Positions 23,785-35,032 of a stretch of DNA of 64,000 bases are shown piece by piece. A model generated the notes under the pieces. That model had not been told where the DNA came from and searched no databases. It saw only the letters and a program-made list of their open reading frames with translations. The DNA is from SKZT01 sp964478625 (lineage in GTDB: Bacteria; Desulfobacterota; Desulfobacteria; Desulfobacterales; SKZT01), in contig CAYZJH010000010.1 of the NCBI GenBank assembly GCA_964478625.1, forward strand, positions 1-64,000, in the 5' to 3' direction. The translations under genes were made by a program, and so were the position numbers. Position 1 is the stretch's first letter, and every line of letters starts with the position of its first letter.

Positions 23785-24282
23785 ATGTCTTTAGCCACTG
23801 CTATGGAAAGCGGTCAAGCTGCAGAGGTCGATTTCATGGAACTCGACAACACAATTGAAAATGATTTTAACAATGATAAAGAAAATTTGATCATGATCCT
23901 GCAGGCCATTCAACGAAAGTACAATTACCTTCCCAGGCCGGCGTTGACCTATCTGTCGACTAAAATCGGCATTCCCTACAGCCAGATTTACGGGGTGGCG
24001 ACCTTTTACAGCACATTCAGTCTGGAGCCCCGAGGACGTAACATTGTTTCGATTTGCCTGGGTACCGCCTGCCATGTCCGGGGTGGGGAGAGAATCCGGG
24101 AAAGGATTCAGGAGAGTCTTAACATTTGTGATGGTGAAACAACTGAGGATAAGAGATTCACATTGGAATCTGTTCGCTGTATCGGATGCTGCAGCTTAGG
24201 CCCTGTTGTGAAAATCAATGAAAATATGCACGGCCGAATTTCCACCGATGAAGTTGAAAAAATCTTGGCTCAATACGAATAA
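23785..24282 (+). CDS. nuoE: NuoE-like [2Fe-2S] thioredoxin-fold subunit
   Basis: This 165-aa NuoE/HndA-type protein has the thioredoxin-like [2Fe-2S] site in CLGTACHVRGG and CIGCCSLGPVV (four Cys). The N-terminal helical bundle (LIMILQAIQRKYNYLPR, GVATFYSTF) is typical of the 24-kDa subunit. I choose ATG 23785 (SD GGGAG) rather than the upstream TTG. It partners NuoF to feed electrons from NAD(P)H. It lies 111 bases after the HdrA fragment and 24 before nuoF. Confidence 0.93.
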   Translation: MSLATAMESGQAAEVDFMELDNTIENDFNNDKENLIMILQAIQRKYNYLPRPALTYLSTKIGIPYSQIYGVATFYSTFSLEPRGRNIVSICLGTACHVRGGERIRERIQESLNICDGETTEDKRFTLESVRCIGCCSLGPVVKINENMHGRISTDEVEKILAQYE

Positions 24283-24306
24283 GATCAATTTAATGAGGCA
24301 CGTACC

Positions 24307-26208
<1,902 letters not shown>

Positions 26209-26226
26209 TGATAAGGGATAACAGTT

Positions 26227-29200
26227 ATGGTTACATTTAAGCTCAATGGAAAATCAGTACAAGGGGAAGAAGGGGAATTTATCCTTCAGGTCGCGGAACG
26301 TCATGGTGTGGAAATCCCCACACTTTGCCATCATAAGGCGCTTGAACCGGCCGGTATGTGCCGGATTTGTAGTGTAGAACTGTTCGACGGCCGCCGATCC
26401 CGATACGTTACCGCATGTAATTATCCCATATGGGAAGGCATGGAAGTCAGGACCGATTCGGAAGGTGTTCACCAGGGTCGCAAACTGATTGTGGAACTAC
26501 TGTTGGCCCGTTGCCCCGAAGTTCCTTTGCTGCAAAAACTGGCCGAAAAATATGGAATTGAAAAACCACGCTTTAAAACCGAGGATGATGACTGTATCCT
26601 TTGCGGTTTGTGTGTCCGGATGTGTGAGCGGATGGGAAACAGTGCCATTTCTTTGACCGGCAGGGGTGTTGAAATGAAAGTTGATACGCCCTTTCACCTG
26701 CAAACAGATGCCTGCATCGCATGCGGTGCCTGTGCATTTGTGTGCCCCACCGGCCATATTACCCTGGACAAGATAAAGGAACAGATAACCAGGAAAAGCA
26801 ATGTTCGACTCATTCCATCGGAATATGAAGTGGGCCTGAAAGGGAGAAAACCTGTCTATGTCCCATATGCCCAGGCTGTGCCCAATATACCGGCTATCGA
26901 CCGGGATGCTTGTGTTCATTTTAAAACCGGTGGATGTAAGGTCTGTGTGGAATTCTGCGGTGTTGATGCCATTGATCATAGCATGCAGGATGAAACGGTT
27001 GAATTGAATGTAGGCTCGATTATCCTGGCTCCAGGTTTCAAACCCTTTGATCCTTCAAAATTCGATAATTACAGCTATGCTCACCATCCCAATGTCATGA
27101 CAGCCATGGAATTTGAGCGTGTCCTTTCTGCATCCGGCCCAACCGCAGGACACCTCGTTCGTTTGTCCGATCACAAGGAACCGAAAAAAATTGCTTGGTT
27201 CCAATGTGTTGGTTCCCGCGATATGAATCGTTGCGATAATGCCTACTGTTCTTCGGTCTGCTGTATGTATGCCATCAAGGAAGCTGTCATTGCCAAAGAG
27301 CATGCGAGTTACGACCTGGATTGTGCCGTTTTTTTCATGGATATGCGGACTCATGGAAAAGATTTCGAACGGTTTTACAATACGGCACAGGATAAAGGAA
27401 TCCGGTTTTTGAGAAGCCGGGTCCATTCCGTTACCCCGGTTCCGGGAACAGATGATCTTGAAGTTCGGTACGTCAGTGATTCGGGTGACGTGCAAGTCGA
27501 AACATTTGACCTGATAGTTCTCTCAATCGGTCTGGAGATTTCTCCTGAAGTGGTTGCCATGGCTAATAAATTGGGAATCGACCTTACCGAGGGTAAATTT
27601 GCCAAGACTTCCACATTCAATCCTGTGGCCACCTCAAAGGAAGGTATATTTGTATGTGGCGCATTCCAGGGCCCTAAGGATATTCCCCAGTCGGTTGTGG
27701 ATTCAAGTGCCGCCGCCGGTGTTTCCGGTGCCATGCTGAGTGTTGCGCGCAATACTCAGACAAAAGAAAAGGAAACTATTCCTCAAGTGGATATCAGAGG
27801 CGAACGTCCCAGAATCGGTGTGTTTGTCTGCAGATGCGGTATCAATATAGCCGGTACCGTGAATGTACCGGCGGTAAGAGATTATGCTGCCACCCTGCCT
27901 TATGTGGAATACGTATCCGATAATCTGTATTCCTGCTCTCAGGATACACAGGACAGCATGGCCCAGATTATTAAAAGTAAAAAATTAAATCGTGTTGTAG
28001 TTGCGGCCTGTACGCCCAAAACCCACGAACCTCTTTTTCAGGAAACCCTGGTTAATGCTGGTTTGAATAAATACCTGTTCGAAATGGCCAATATACGCAA
28101 CCATGACTCATGGGTGCACAAAAACAATCCGGAGCTTGCCACCCAAAAGGCGAAAGACCTGGTCAGAATGGCTGTTTCCAAGGTAGCCCTGATGCAACCT
28201 CTGGATGAAGCGGAGCTGAAGGTCAACCAACGCGCTATGGTCATCGGCGGTGGAATCACCGGGATGAGTACCGCAAAAATTCTTGCCGACCAGGGATATG
28301 AATCTCACATTATCGAGAGGGATGCCCAATTGGGAGGTCAGGCAATCAATTTGTATCGCACCATCAAAGGTGAAGATATCCAGAATGAGCTTGCAACCTT
28401 AATCAAGGAGGTTGAACAGCATCCAAATATTCATATTCACAAAAATACGAACCTTGTTAATGTTGAAGGATTCGTCGGTAATTTTATCTCCACGCTGACC
28501 TGCGAGGGAAACGAGGAAAAACTTGAACATGGGGTCACCATTATCGCCACCGGTGCGGCACCTCTAAAAACAAAGGAATACCTGTACGGCGAAGATGAGC
28601 GGATATTGACCAGCCTGGAACTGGATCGCAAGCTGATAGACCATGATTCATCGTTGAAAAAAATTAACAGTGCGGTGTTTATCCAATGTGTGGGATCCAG
28701 GGAACCTGATCGTCCCTACTGTTCTCGCGTGTGTTGCACCCATTCAATCGATAATGCCCTGGAACTCAAAAAGTTGAATCCTGATATGAATGTTTTTATT
28801 CTTTATCGGGATATCCGTACTTACGGTGAAAAGGAGTATGTATACCAAAAGGCCAGAGAGGCCGGGGTTATTTTTATCCGTTTTTCACTGAATAACAAAC
28901 CTAAGGTTGAGCGAAAGGACGGCAAAATTTTGGTTTCGGTGACCGATCATATTCTTGGTCGTCCCGTAGAAATCGAAGCCGACCTTTTGACACTGGCAAC
29001 GGCAATTGTGCCTTATAAGGATGAACAACTCGCCCAATTTTTCAAAGTCCCGCTAAATGAAGATGGATTTTTTGTTGAAAAACATGCCAAATTGGGCCCG
29101 TCGGAATTTGCGACAGATGGTGTGTTTCTTTGTGGTCTTGCACATTATCCCAAACCGATTGATGAAGCCATTGCCCAGGGACAGGCTGCTGCATCCCGAG

Positions 29201-29481
29201 CCATTACCTTGCTTGCACAAAAAACCATTCATACCAGTGGCAATGTGGCTAAAACAGATTCAGCCATTTGCAGTTCCTGCGGTGTTTGTGTGGCGATTTG
29301 CCCTTATTCGGCACCTTATTTTGCCGAAGAAGGACCCTTCGCAGGGAAGGCAAAAATCAACCCTGTTCTTTGCAAGGGGTGTGGTCTGTGCGTTGCTTCT
29401 TGCCGTAGCGGTGCCATTCACCTGCAAGGCTTTGACAATGACCAGATTTTTGCTCAAATCTGTGCCGTGGTTGACGTTTGA
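26227..29481 (+). CDS. NuoG N-domain fused to one partial and one full HdrA unit
   Basis: This 1084-aa protein has three parts. Residues 1-190 form a NuoG-like [2Fe-2S] ferredoxin (LCHHKALEPAGMCRICSVEL) plus [4Fe-4S] motifs (CILCGLCVRMC, CIACGACAFVC). Residues about 197-515 are like the C-terminal part of an HdrA-like protein (VPYAQAVPNIPAIDRDAC, CVGSRDMNRCDNAYCSSVCC) but lack its N-terminal FAD Rossmann start. Residues about 529-1084 are a full HdrA (RIGVFVCRCGINIAG, MVIGGGITGMS at 671, second CVGSREPDRPYCSRVCC, C-terminal double ferredoxin). It has no molybdopterin domain. It probably joins NAD(P)H oxidation (NuoEF) to ferredoxin or a disulfide-type acceptor. HdrBC are not in the window. 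Confidence 0.93.
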   Translation: MVTFKLNGKSVQGEEGEFILQVAERHGVEIPTLCHHKALEPAGMCRICSVELFDGRRSRYVTACNYPIWEGMEVRTDSEGVHQGRKLIVELLLARCPEVPLLQKLAEKYGIEKPRFKTEDDDCILCGLCVRMCERMGNSAISLTGRGVEMKVDTPFHLQTDACIACGACAFVCPTGHITLDKIKEQITRKSNVRLIPSEYEVGLKGRKPVYVPYAQAVPNIPAIDRDACVHFKTGGCKVCVEFCGVDAIDHSMQDETVELNVGSIILAPGFKPFDPSKFDNYSYAHHPNVMTAMEFERVLSASGPTAGHLVRLSDHKEPKKIAWFQCVGSRDMNRCDNAYCSSVCCMYAIKEAVIAKEHASYDLDCAVFFMDMRTHGKDFERFYNTAQDKGIRFLRSRVHSVTPVPGTDDLEVRYVSDSGDVQVETFDLIVLSIGLEISPEVVAMANKLGIDLTEGKFAKTSTFNPVATSKEGIFVCGAFQGPKDIPQSVVDSSAAAGVSGAMLSVARNTQTKEKETIPQVDIRGERPRIGVFVCRCGINIAGTVNVPAVRDYAATLPYVEYVSDNLYSCSQDTQDSMAQIIKSKKLNRVVVAACTPKTHEPLFQETLVNAGLNKYLFEMANIRNHDSWVHKNNPELATQKAKDLVRMAVSKVALMQPLDEAELKVNQRAMVIGGGITGMSTAKILADQGYESHIIERDAQLGGQAINLYRTIKGEDIQNELATLIKEVEQHPNIHIHKNTNLVNVEGFVGNFISTLTCEGNEEKLEHGVTIIATGAAPLKTKEYLYGEDERILTSLELDRKLIDHDSSLKKINSAVFIQCVGSREPDRPYCSRVCCTHSIDNALELKKLNPDMNVFILYRDIRTYGEKEYVYQKAREAGVIFIRFSLNNKPKVERKDGKILVSVTDHILGRPVEIEADLLTLATAIVPYKDEQLAQFFKVPLNEDGFFVEKHAKLGPSEFATDGVFLCGLAHYPKPIDEAIAQGQAAASRAITLLAQKTIHTSGNVAKTDSAICSSCGVCVAICPYSAPYFAEEGPFAGKAKINPVLCKGCGLCVASCRSGAIHLQGFDNDQIFAQICAVVDV

Positions 29482-29541
29482 AAATGATTTGAAACGAATA
29501 AATATGGATAGTAAATCCAACGACTCATAAGAAAGACAAAT

Positions 29542-29596
29542 AAGCCCATGCAATCCCAGAAGAAAATTTTGGGGTGCATGGGCTTTAATTTTTTCT
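29542..29596 (+). terminator. Operon-end terminator
   Basis: aagcccatgca (29542-29552) pairs perfectly with tgcatgggctt (29575-29585), followed by a T-rich tail (taattttttc). It ends the hdrA-nuoE-nuoF-fusion transcript, 61 bases after the stop. Confidence 0.88.
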
Positions 29597-29663
29597 CGAC
29601 CTGCTGAAATTGTAATCGAAAATTCCCAGGAAAGCTTTGAGGACAAAATCAGGAGAATTGCTT

Positions 29664-30395
29664 GTGTTGTTATCCCAGAAAAGGCAAAATCTCTCGGAGA
29701 TGATTATCAGAAAAGCATTATCCCTTGGAGCATCCCTAGCCGCAATAACAAGTGTAGATTCAATTCGAAATTCACCTTCTCACCAAAAATCAAACCATGT
29801 GCGATGGCCCTCTCAGGCAAAATCAGTGGTGATATTGGCTTTAAAACACGAATCCACCGAACCTTCACTCGATTGGTGGGATGGAAATCATGGAACTCCT
29901 GGAAATCGTCAGTTGATTGCCATCACCAGGCAGTTAAAAAGATGGTTAAGGAAAAAATATGGAATTACGGCAAACGATGTACCCTATTATATCCATAAGG
30001 GTGGGATATTTCTGAAGGATTGTGCCGTGTGTGCAGGATTGGGGGTAATCGGCAAAAACAACTTGCTGATTACTCCTGCAAATGGTCCCAGAGTCAGGCT
30101 TCGGGCGTTATTTGTCAATACGCTCTTAGAGCAGACTCCGAATGATGAAAGTTTTGATCCATGCAAAGACTGTAAGGCTCCCTGCATTCAAGCCTGTCCC
30201 CAGAAAGCTTTTGAAAGCGGCAATTATGATCGGTTGCTCTGTATGAAACAAATGGAACAGGATGAAAAGGAGAGTACCGTTTCAAAAGATACGGGTACTC
30301 TGTTTTTTGCGGATTTCATAATCAAATATTGCAGGGCTTGTGAATTGAACTGCAATGTCTGTTTGTCAGATGATCAGGGAAATGTGCCTCTCTGA
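29664..30395 (+). CDS. QueG-like (COG1600) Fe-S protein, short form
   Basis: This protein of about 243 aa is related to epoxyqueuosine reductase QueG. It shows YYIHKGGIFLKDCAVCAGLGVIGKNNLLI, PCKDCKAPCIQACPQKAF and a final CRACELNCNVC, that is two [4Fe-4S] sites of the family type. It is shorter than QueG (about 320-380 aa) and lacks the HEAT tail, so true queuosine function is doubtful. The start is uncertain; GTG 29664 has the best SD (AGGAG), while TTG 29637 is also open. It lies after the nuo operon terminator and is independent of it. Confidence 0.8.
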   Translation: MLLSQKRQNLSEMIIRKALSLGASLAAITSVDSIRNSPSHQKSNHVRWPSQAKSVVILALKHESTEPSLDWWDGNHGTPGNRQLIAITRQLKRWLRKKYGITANDVPYYIHKGGIFLKDCAVCAGLGVIGKNNLLITPANGPRVRLRALFVNTLLEQTPNDESFDPCKDCKAPCIQACPQKAFESGNYDRLLCMKQMEQDEKESTVSKDTGTLFFADFIIKYCRACELNCNVCLSDDQGNVPL

Positions 30396-30465
30396 CAAAT
30401 AAGTTCTTTTGAAAAAAATATTTCAATTCTTGTTAAACACTTGACAATCTTAAGCTTTTATAAAT

Positions 30466-30597
30466 AGTGCGTGAACGAAAAGTCAATTATTCCCTCCCTC
30501 AGCGGGGGAGGGTCAGGGTGGGGGCTAATTATATCAATGGGTTATCTTTCCCTCCCCCCGCCCCTCCCGCTGGGAGGGGAGTTTTCGTTCAAGCACT
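30466..30597. repeat. 132-bp palindromic element (MITE-like)
   Basis: The ends agtgcgtgaacgaaaa (30466-30481) and ttttcgttcaagcact (30582-30597) are inverted repeats with one mismatch. Inside, gggggaggg and ccctcccgctggg-type tracts also pair, so the whole segment can fold on itself. No ORF is present. It is a likely non-autonomous mobile or BIME-like repeat. Confidence 0.7.
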
Positions 30598-30634
30598 AAC
30601 TATCTGGAATTAATCAGTATCGATTTTGTTGTAT

Positions 30635-30759
30635 CGTCATTCCGGCAAAGCCTGCCCCGGACTTGAACCGGGAGCCGGGCACAAAGTGAAGCGCAGCGCT
30701 ATCCAGGTGGATTAAAGAAGCTGTTTTCTCTGGATGCCGGATCAAGTCCGGCATGACGG
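30635..30759. repeat. REP-like element with cgtcattccggc ends
   Basis: It starts cgtcattccggc and ends gccggatcaagtccggcatgacg, an inverted pair of about 12 bp of the REP/ERIC style often seen between proteobacterial genes. Internal ccggacttgaaccgg mimics a tRNA T-arm, but there is no tRNA. The remaining parts of 30396-30811 show no gene. Confidence 0.6.
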
Positions 30760-30811
30760 AGAACTTTGTACGGTCAGGTAAACCAATGCGGTTGAAGTCG
30801 AAACAGGGGTA

Positions 30812-31765
30812 TCAAAATATCTTCCTGATCGCTTTATGCCAGTTCGATAAGGGTTGATCCTGAAATTGATCACCGTAAATGTAGACTTCATTTTGTGTGG
30901 AATTTCTGGAATAAGCCGAAGCGCGGGTTAAATCCAACCCCCAATGACTTTTTTCCCCTCGCCTGAATTGAAAACGACCAACCTTTAAAAAACTCAGTTC
31001 CCCAGGACGCTCTTCGGTGTAGCTGCATTCAAAACCACTGCAGGCGGTCACTCCCATCTCTCTGGAAAAGGGCACTACCAAAATCTGCCTGGGCCCGGGT
31101 TTGATTTTTTGGTACCAGGAATTTTCACTGATAAATTTCAAAAAATCTTCGCAGACTTTGGGTTCAGGATTGAGCATTAATACCGAGTCAATGCAATGGT
31201 CGGGGAAAAAACGAATTAAGTCGGCTTCCGCTCTCAATACCACTAAGTTGTCAGGGAGAAATTGTTGAATTCTTAATTGTTTTTCTCTCCAGGCAACAGC
31301 TACTTTCTGATAATGAGACCCGGCTTGAACCGGTACAGCCCAATCGTACTTGTCGATAGCAATTACACCTATCCGGTGATTTTTTGTTGCAATTTCATAG
31401 GCTGCTTCCCCGCTTCCACATCCAATCTCAAAAATGATTTCATCCATTTCAAGAATTTTTTTCAGTTTTTCAATGTCTTCCTGAAAATTCTCGTGAGAGA
31501 TGAGGTATGCATTTAAAAGATGTAACGATTCATCATTGGGAAGAAAATGGTCGCCGGCTTTCTGGTTGGTTCCTGGGGGAGGAACAAATGAAGTTGCCTG
31601 CTGATCATTGTGTTGAAAATGAGGAGGTGTATCATAAGAAAAATCGGGTAATTTTGATACACTCACCGGTTCTTTGGGGTTGCGGGTTGGAGAAAAAAAA
31701 GGCCTGTTATTTGGATATGCCAACAGGCGGACGAGACTTTTGCGGAGCGTTAAAAGTTTTCCCAT
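30812..31765 (-). CDS. SAM-dependent methyltransferase, TrmB-like
   Basis: This 317-aa protein has a class I methyltransferase core. The AdoMet site is IIFEIGCGSGEAAYEIA (about residue 110), followed by RIGVIAIDKYDWAV and LNPEPKVCEDFL, at a position where TrmB has its NFPDPW motif. The arrangement resembles tRNA (guanine-N7) methyltransferases, but the N-terminal 100 residues and C-terminal part do not match well, so the substrate is open. It is a single gene converging on the palindromic elements. Confidence 0.6.
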   Translation of the reverse strand: MGKLLTLRKSLVRLLAYPNNRPFFSPTRNPKEPVSVSKLPDFSYDTPPHFQHNDQQATSFVPPPGTNQKAGDHFLPNDESLHLLNAYLISHENFQEDIEKLKKILEMDEIIFEIGCGSGEAAYEIATKNHRIGVIAIDKYDWAVPVQAGSHYQKVAVAWREKQLRIQQFLPDNLVVLRAEADLIRFFPDHCIDSVLMLNPEPKVCEDFLKFISENSWYQKIKPGPRQILVVPFSREMGVTACSGFECSYTEERPGELSFLKVGRFQFRRGEKSHWGLDLTRASAYSRNSTQNEVYIYGDQFQDQPLSNWHKAIRKIF

Positions 31766-31954
31766 GAATTTCTGAGTAGTCGCTTTCGAACCAAAATAGG
31801 TTTAAGTTTACATCCAGCTCTGTATTAAACAGCCCTTATGATCAGATACCGATTCAAGACCGCTTTCGATTAAAAAATAAGATTCATTTTTTGATCTCTA
31901 ATTAAAAATCTGATAAATGTCAAGATAGCAATGCGAAAATCAGATTACATTCAG

Positions 31955-33217
31955 TCAAAAGTTCCTGATCAAGCCTTCCCTGATCTTTTTATATTCTTCC
32001 CAATTAAACTTTCTGATAAATTCATCGGCCGCTTTTGCACCTCTTATAAACAAGTCCAGTTTGTCTTCATCACTGATTGAAAAATTCAGCCAGTTATGTG
32101 CTCCGATATCGATTTTTTGGATCAGATGTTCATAATCATCGTTGGTTAAAAGAAACTGGTAATCGAGTACGTGTCTGGCGCTGTTAAAAATGGCCAATAA
32201 ATATTTTGTTAGTGTTCCGATTTTGCTTACCTGGTGCCGGTCATCACCAAGTTTTACACCGAATGTGGGAAGACGCGGTACCACGTTATTTTTATGAAAT
32301 ACATCAATGGGAAAATTGGATAATACCCCGCCATCAACAAAGCATGCAACAGAAGGCAGTTCACCTTTATATTTTACCACGTTTTTCCAGTCTTGTTTTC
32401 TTACCCTGGATCCGATCATGACTTTAAATGGATGAAAAAAAATCGGAATAGACATGGAAGCCCGAAGGTAATCGGCTGGGTTGACAGTGTCCGGATCATC
32501 CCAGAACAAATGGTTCATTTCTGGAAAAATGACTCTTGTTTCCGTTGTGATTTCAGCTGCAATGATTTTTAACTTGGGCTCAAGATCATCAGCGATCCTG
32601 TCCACCCCTGGCCTTATCGATAATCCTTCGGGTTTTTGTCTGCGGTCTAAAAGATCTTTGGTCGATTCAATCCGGTTTTGTTTAAGAATTTCCGATATCC
32701 AATCTCTGAAATTGGTACCACGGTTTAATCCTTTCCTGACCAGGACATACACGATGAGAGGAGCAATGAAAAAAAGATTACCAAATAGTTTCAGGGTGGC
32801 GAAAATAATTTGTTTAATTGAAAGTTTGCCCTTTGATTCGATTTTGATGGTTTTCAGAAAAAACCGAACAAAGAAAGGCCCGTCGACAAAATCATAAAGA
32901 TTTTTATTGGCGATCAGTTTAATGATTTTTTCGGACTTGGGTCTGTCGACCGTATCGCAGGCAGCCAGCAATAACGTATTGATCGCTCCGGCGGATGTGC
33001 CTGCCAGGCTGAAAAACCTGATGCCAAGCTGTTCAAGCACATAAGTATATCCCAGCAGTGCAATACCCAGGACGCCCCCGCCTTCCTGAACCAGATCAAT
33101 ATATTGGTTTCCTTTTTCATCAATAACATCGGATAATGGTTTTTCCGAGACAACCTTTTTAAGGTCGGCGATTATTTTTTGAACTTCCTCGTTTTGGGTA
33201 AAATGTTCCGTATTCAT
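31955..33217 (-). CDS. Patatin-like phospholipase
   Basis: This 420-aa protein has a Ser-Asp dyad patatin domain. The glycine-rich oxyanion loop is DLVQEGGGVLGIALLG, the nucleophile S75 is in LAGTSAGAINT, and the Asp is in FVDGGVLSNFPIDVF. A hydrophobic stretch (LFGNLFFIAPLIVYVLV, about residue 150) could bind membranes. I choose ATG 33217 (SD AGGGGGC) over an upstream in-frame start that overlaps the preceding gene. It hydrolyses acyl esters of phospholipids or other lipids. It follows the GDPD gene by 58 bases on the same strand. Confidence 0.92.
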   Translation of the reverse strand: MNTEHFTQNEEVQKIIADLKKVVSEKPLSDVIDEKGNQYIDLVQEGGGVLGIALLGYTYVLEQLGIRFFSLAGTSAGAINTLLLAACDTVDRPKSEKIIKLIANKNLYDFVDGPFFVRFFLKTIKIESKGKLSIKQIIFATLKLFGNLFFIAPLIVYVLVRKGLNRGTNFRDWISEILKQNRIESTKDLLDRRQKPEGLSIRPGVDRIADDLEPKLKIIAAEITTETRVIFPEMNHLFWDDPDTVNPADYLRASMSIPIFFHPFKVMIGSRVRKQDWKNVVKYKGELPSVACFVDGGVLSNFPIDVFHKNNVVPRLPTFGVKLGDDRHQVSKIGTLTKYLLAIFNSARHVLDYQFLLTNDDYEHLIQKIDIGAHNWLNFSISDEDKLDLFIRGAKAADEFIRKFNWEEYKKIREGLIRNF

Positions 33218-33275
33218 TTTATGCCCCCTTTTTACAATACCTGAAGAACTTCCAAAAGGTTTCAGGCTAATCTTT

Positions 33276-34238
33276 TCATTTATCCGTTTGCAACTCAAGC
33301 CGTGTTGGTTTTTCTGAGGTTTTGATCCATTCATCCATAATCTGTCTTAAAAGACGGGGTCGGTCCGTCATGATTCCGTCGACACCACGGTCCATCAAAG
33401 CAAAAATTTCCTTTTTATCGGGGCTTTTGTCTTTGGAAGGCAATAACGGTCCGAATCCAGTAAGAAAAACAAAGGTTGAGCCGCCTGATTTTCTGACTTT
33501 TTCGACAAGTCTTTTGGAGGATAATAATGGATGGTAGGAGGTTTCCAATGCACGATTTTTCATATCCCGTGGGAAAATCTGAAACAGGAATTGTTCAAAA
33601 ATGGAAAGACCTGTCGGATATTTTTCCCCATTTACCTTTCGAAATTCTTTGATAATATCATGACTGGCGCTTACCATCACAATGGTCCGTCTGCCGGGAT
33701 CACTTTTTAAAATGTCACTGAACGCCCTGATATTGTCGCTTAGCCCTTTTCTGTCCGTATTGTTAATTTTTTTTCTGAAGGTTTTTTTCATTTCGATATT
33801 GAGCGGAATATCCGGAAATTTTTCTAGAAATTCGGAAAGCGACAGAAGGTGACGGTTGTTATCCATTGGAACATTGGATAAATCGATTTTGTCACGGTCA
33901 AGGAGTTTTACCTCCGGATCGGCAACCCATGCCTTTTGTTCCAGTTCTTTCCAGTCAAAATGACCGATATCTTTCCGATTCAGAGGCCTTTTGGAGGGGC
34001 GGTTGTCCCGACCTTCAATTCGCACATTATCCAGGTCCGGCCCGTGCCATACAACGAAATTTCCATCCCTGGTCAACTGAACATCGAGTTCGAGAATATC
34101 TGCTCCGGCAATTATCAAAGCATGGGTGAATGCTTTAACAGTGCTTTCGGGAACTTCCAGTACCCCTCCTCTGTGAGCAAACAGAAGGGGCGTTTTTAGA
34201 TTAAATACAGGCTCTTGTCTGCGATTTTTTTTTCCCAT
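33276..34238 (-). CDS. Glycerophosphodiester phosphodiesterase
   Basis: This 320-aa GDPD-family protein has the catalytic signature HRGG at H22, ELD at 50-52 and WHGPDLD near H65. The TIM-barrel end is IMTDRPRLLRQIM. It cleaves deacylated phospholipids to glycerol-3-phosphate and alcohol. No signal peptide is visible, so it is probably cytosolic. With the adjacent patatin it forms a plausible two-step phospholipid turnover pair. Confidence 0.93.
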   Translation of the reverse strand: MGKKNRRQEPVFNLKTPLLFAHRGGVLEVPESTVKAFTHALIIAGADILELDVQLTRDGNFVVWHGPDLDNVRIEGRDNRPSKRPLNRKDIGHFDWKELEQKAWVADPEVKLLDRDKIDLSNVPMDNNRHLLSLSEFLEKFPDIPLNIEMKKTFRKKINNTDRKGLSDNIRAFSDILKSDPGRRTIVMVSASHDIIKEFRKVNGEKYPTGLSIFEQFLFQIFPRDMKNRALETSYHPLLSSKRLVEKVRKSGGSTFVFLTGFGPLLPSKDKSPDKKEIFALMDRGVDGIMTDRPRLLRQIMDEWIKTSEKPTRLELQTDK

Positions 34239-34298
34239 TTTAACTTCCCTCTCTGTTTCACCTGAAAAATCACCTGTCAGGAAAAGCTCCGTTAGCGA

Positions 34299-34925
34299 TT
34301 AATGTTCTTGGGCGAAATAACTGGTAATCAGGTTCCTGTAATTCGGAATATGATTTGAAAAGAGCGCACCCAGTCCCTCGATGTCGTTTCGCCAGTCGCG
34401 GTGCAGCTCACATGCAACAGCAAACCAACCCATCAGTTGAACTCCGGCTGCTGCCATGCGTGCCCAGGCACTGTGACGTGTGACCTCATTGAAGGTTCCT
34501 GAAGCATCCGTGACAACAAACACTTCATAGCCCGCTTCAATAGCGGAAAGGGCTGGAAATGCCACGCACACCTCGGTCACCACACCGGCGATAATGAGTT
34601 GTTTTCGACCGGTTTTTTCGACTTCCCGGACAAACTCTTCATTATCCCACGCATTGATATTGCCTGGACGTGCAATATAGGGTGAACCGGCAAACATTTC
34701 TTTAAGTTCAGGTACCAGCGGACCGTTGGGGCCATTTTCGAAACTGGTGGTAAGGATGGTCGGAAGTTTAAAATATTTTGCACTGGCTGCCAATGCGAGC
34801 ACGTTGTTCTTGAATTCACCGGGGGAAAAGTCCTGCACCAATGAAATCAGGCCTGACTGATGGTCCACGAGCAGGCATGCTGCATGATCCCTTGAGAGTC
34901 GATTGTATTTAAAATTTTGATTCAT
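34299..34925 (-). CDS. Isochorismatase-family (YcaC-like) hydrolase
   Basis: This 208-aa cysteine hydrolase has the triad Asp21 in LLVDHQSGL, a Lys in the middle (near K85-K110) and Cys120 in VVTEVCVAFPAL. The overall pattern, including the C-terminal WARMAAAGVQLMGWFAVACEL, matches the YcaC subgroup, whose substrate is uncertain. SD gggag-like (aggagatc) precedes the ATG at 34925. It lies first in a probable three-gene unit with GDPD and patatin. Confidence 0.9.
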   Translation of the reverse strand: MNQNFKYNRLSRDHAACLLVDHQSGLISLVQDFSPGEFKNNVLALAASAKYFKLPTILTTSFENGPNGPLVPELKEMFAGSPYIARPGNINAWDNEEFVREVEKTGRKQLIIAGVVTEVCVAFPALSAIEAGYEVFVVTDASGTFNEVTRHSAWARMAAAGVQLMGWFAVACELHRDWRNDIEGLGALFSNHIPNYRNLITSYFAQEH

Positions 34926-35032
34926 GATGATCTCCTTTTTAAGGTATTAAGACAGGTTCCTTGATGAAATGATGAAAACTTAAAGGCCTCCCACAGAAAT
35001 GCCTCTTTTTTAAAAAAGGTTTGATGCGTTTG

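Noticed and set aside
30660..30685. tRNA T-arm-like sequence on the minus strand
   Set aside because: No acceptor, D or anticodon arms fit around it; it belongs to the REP-like palindrome.
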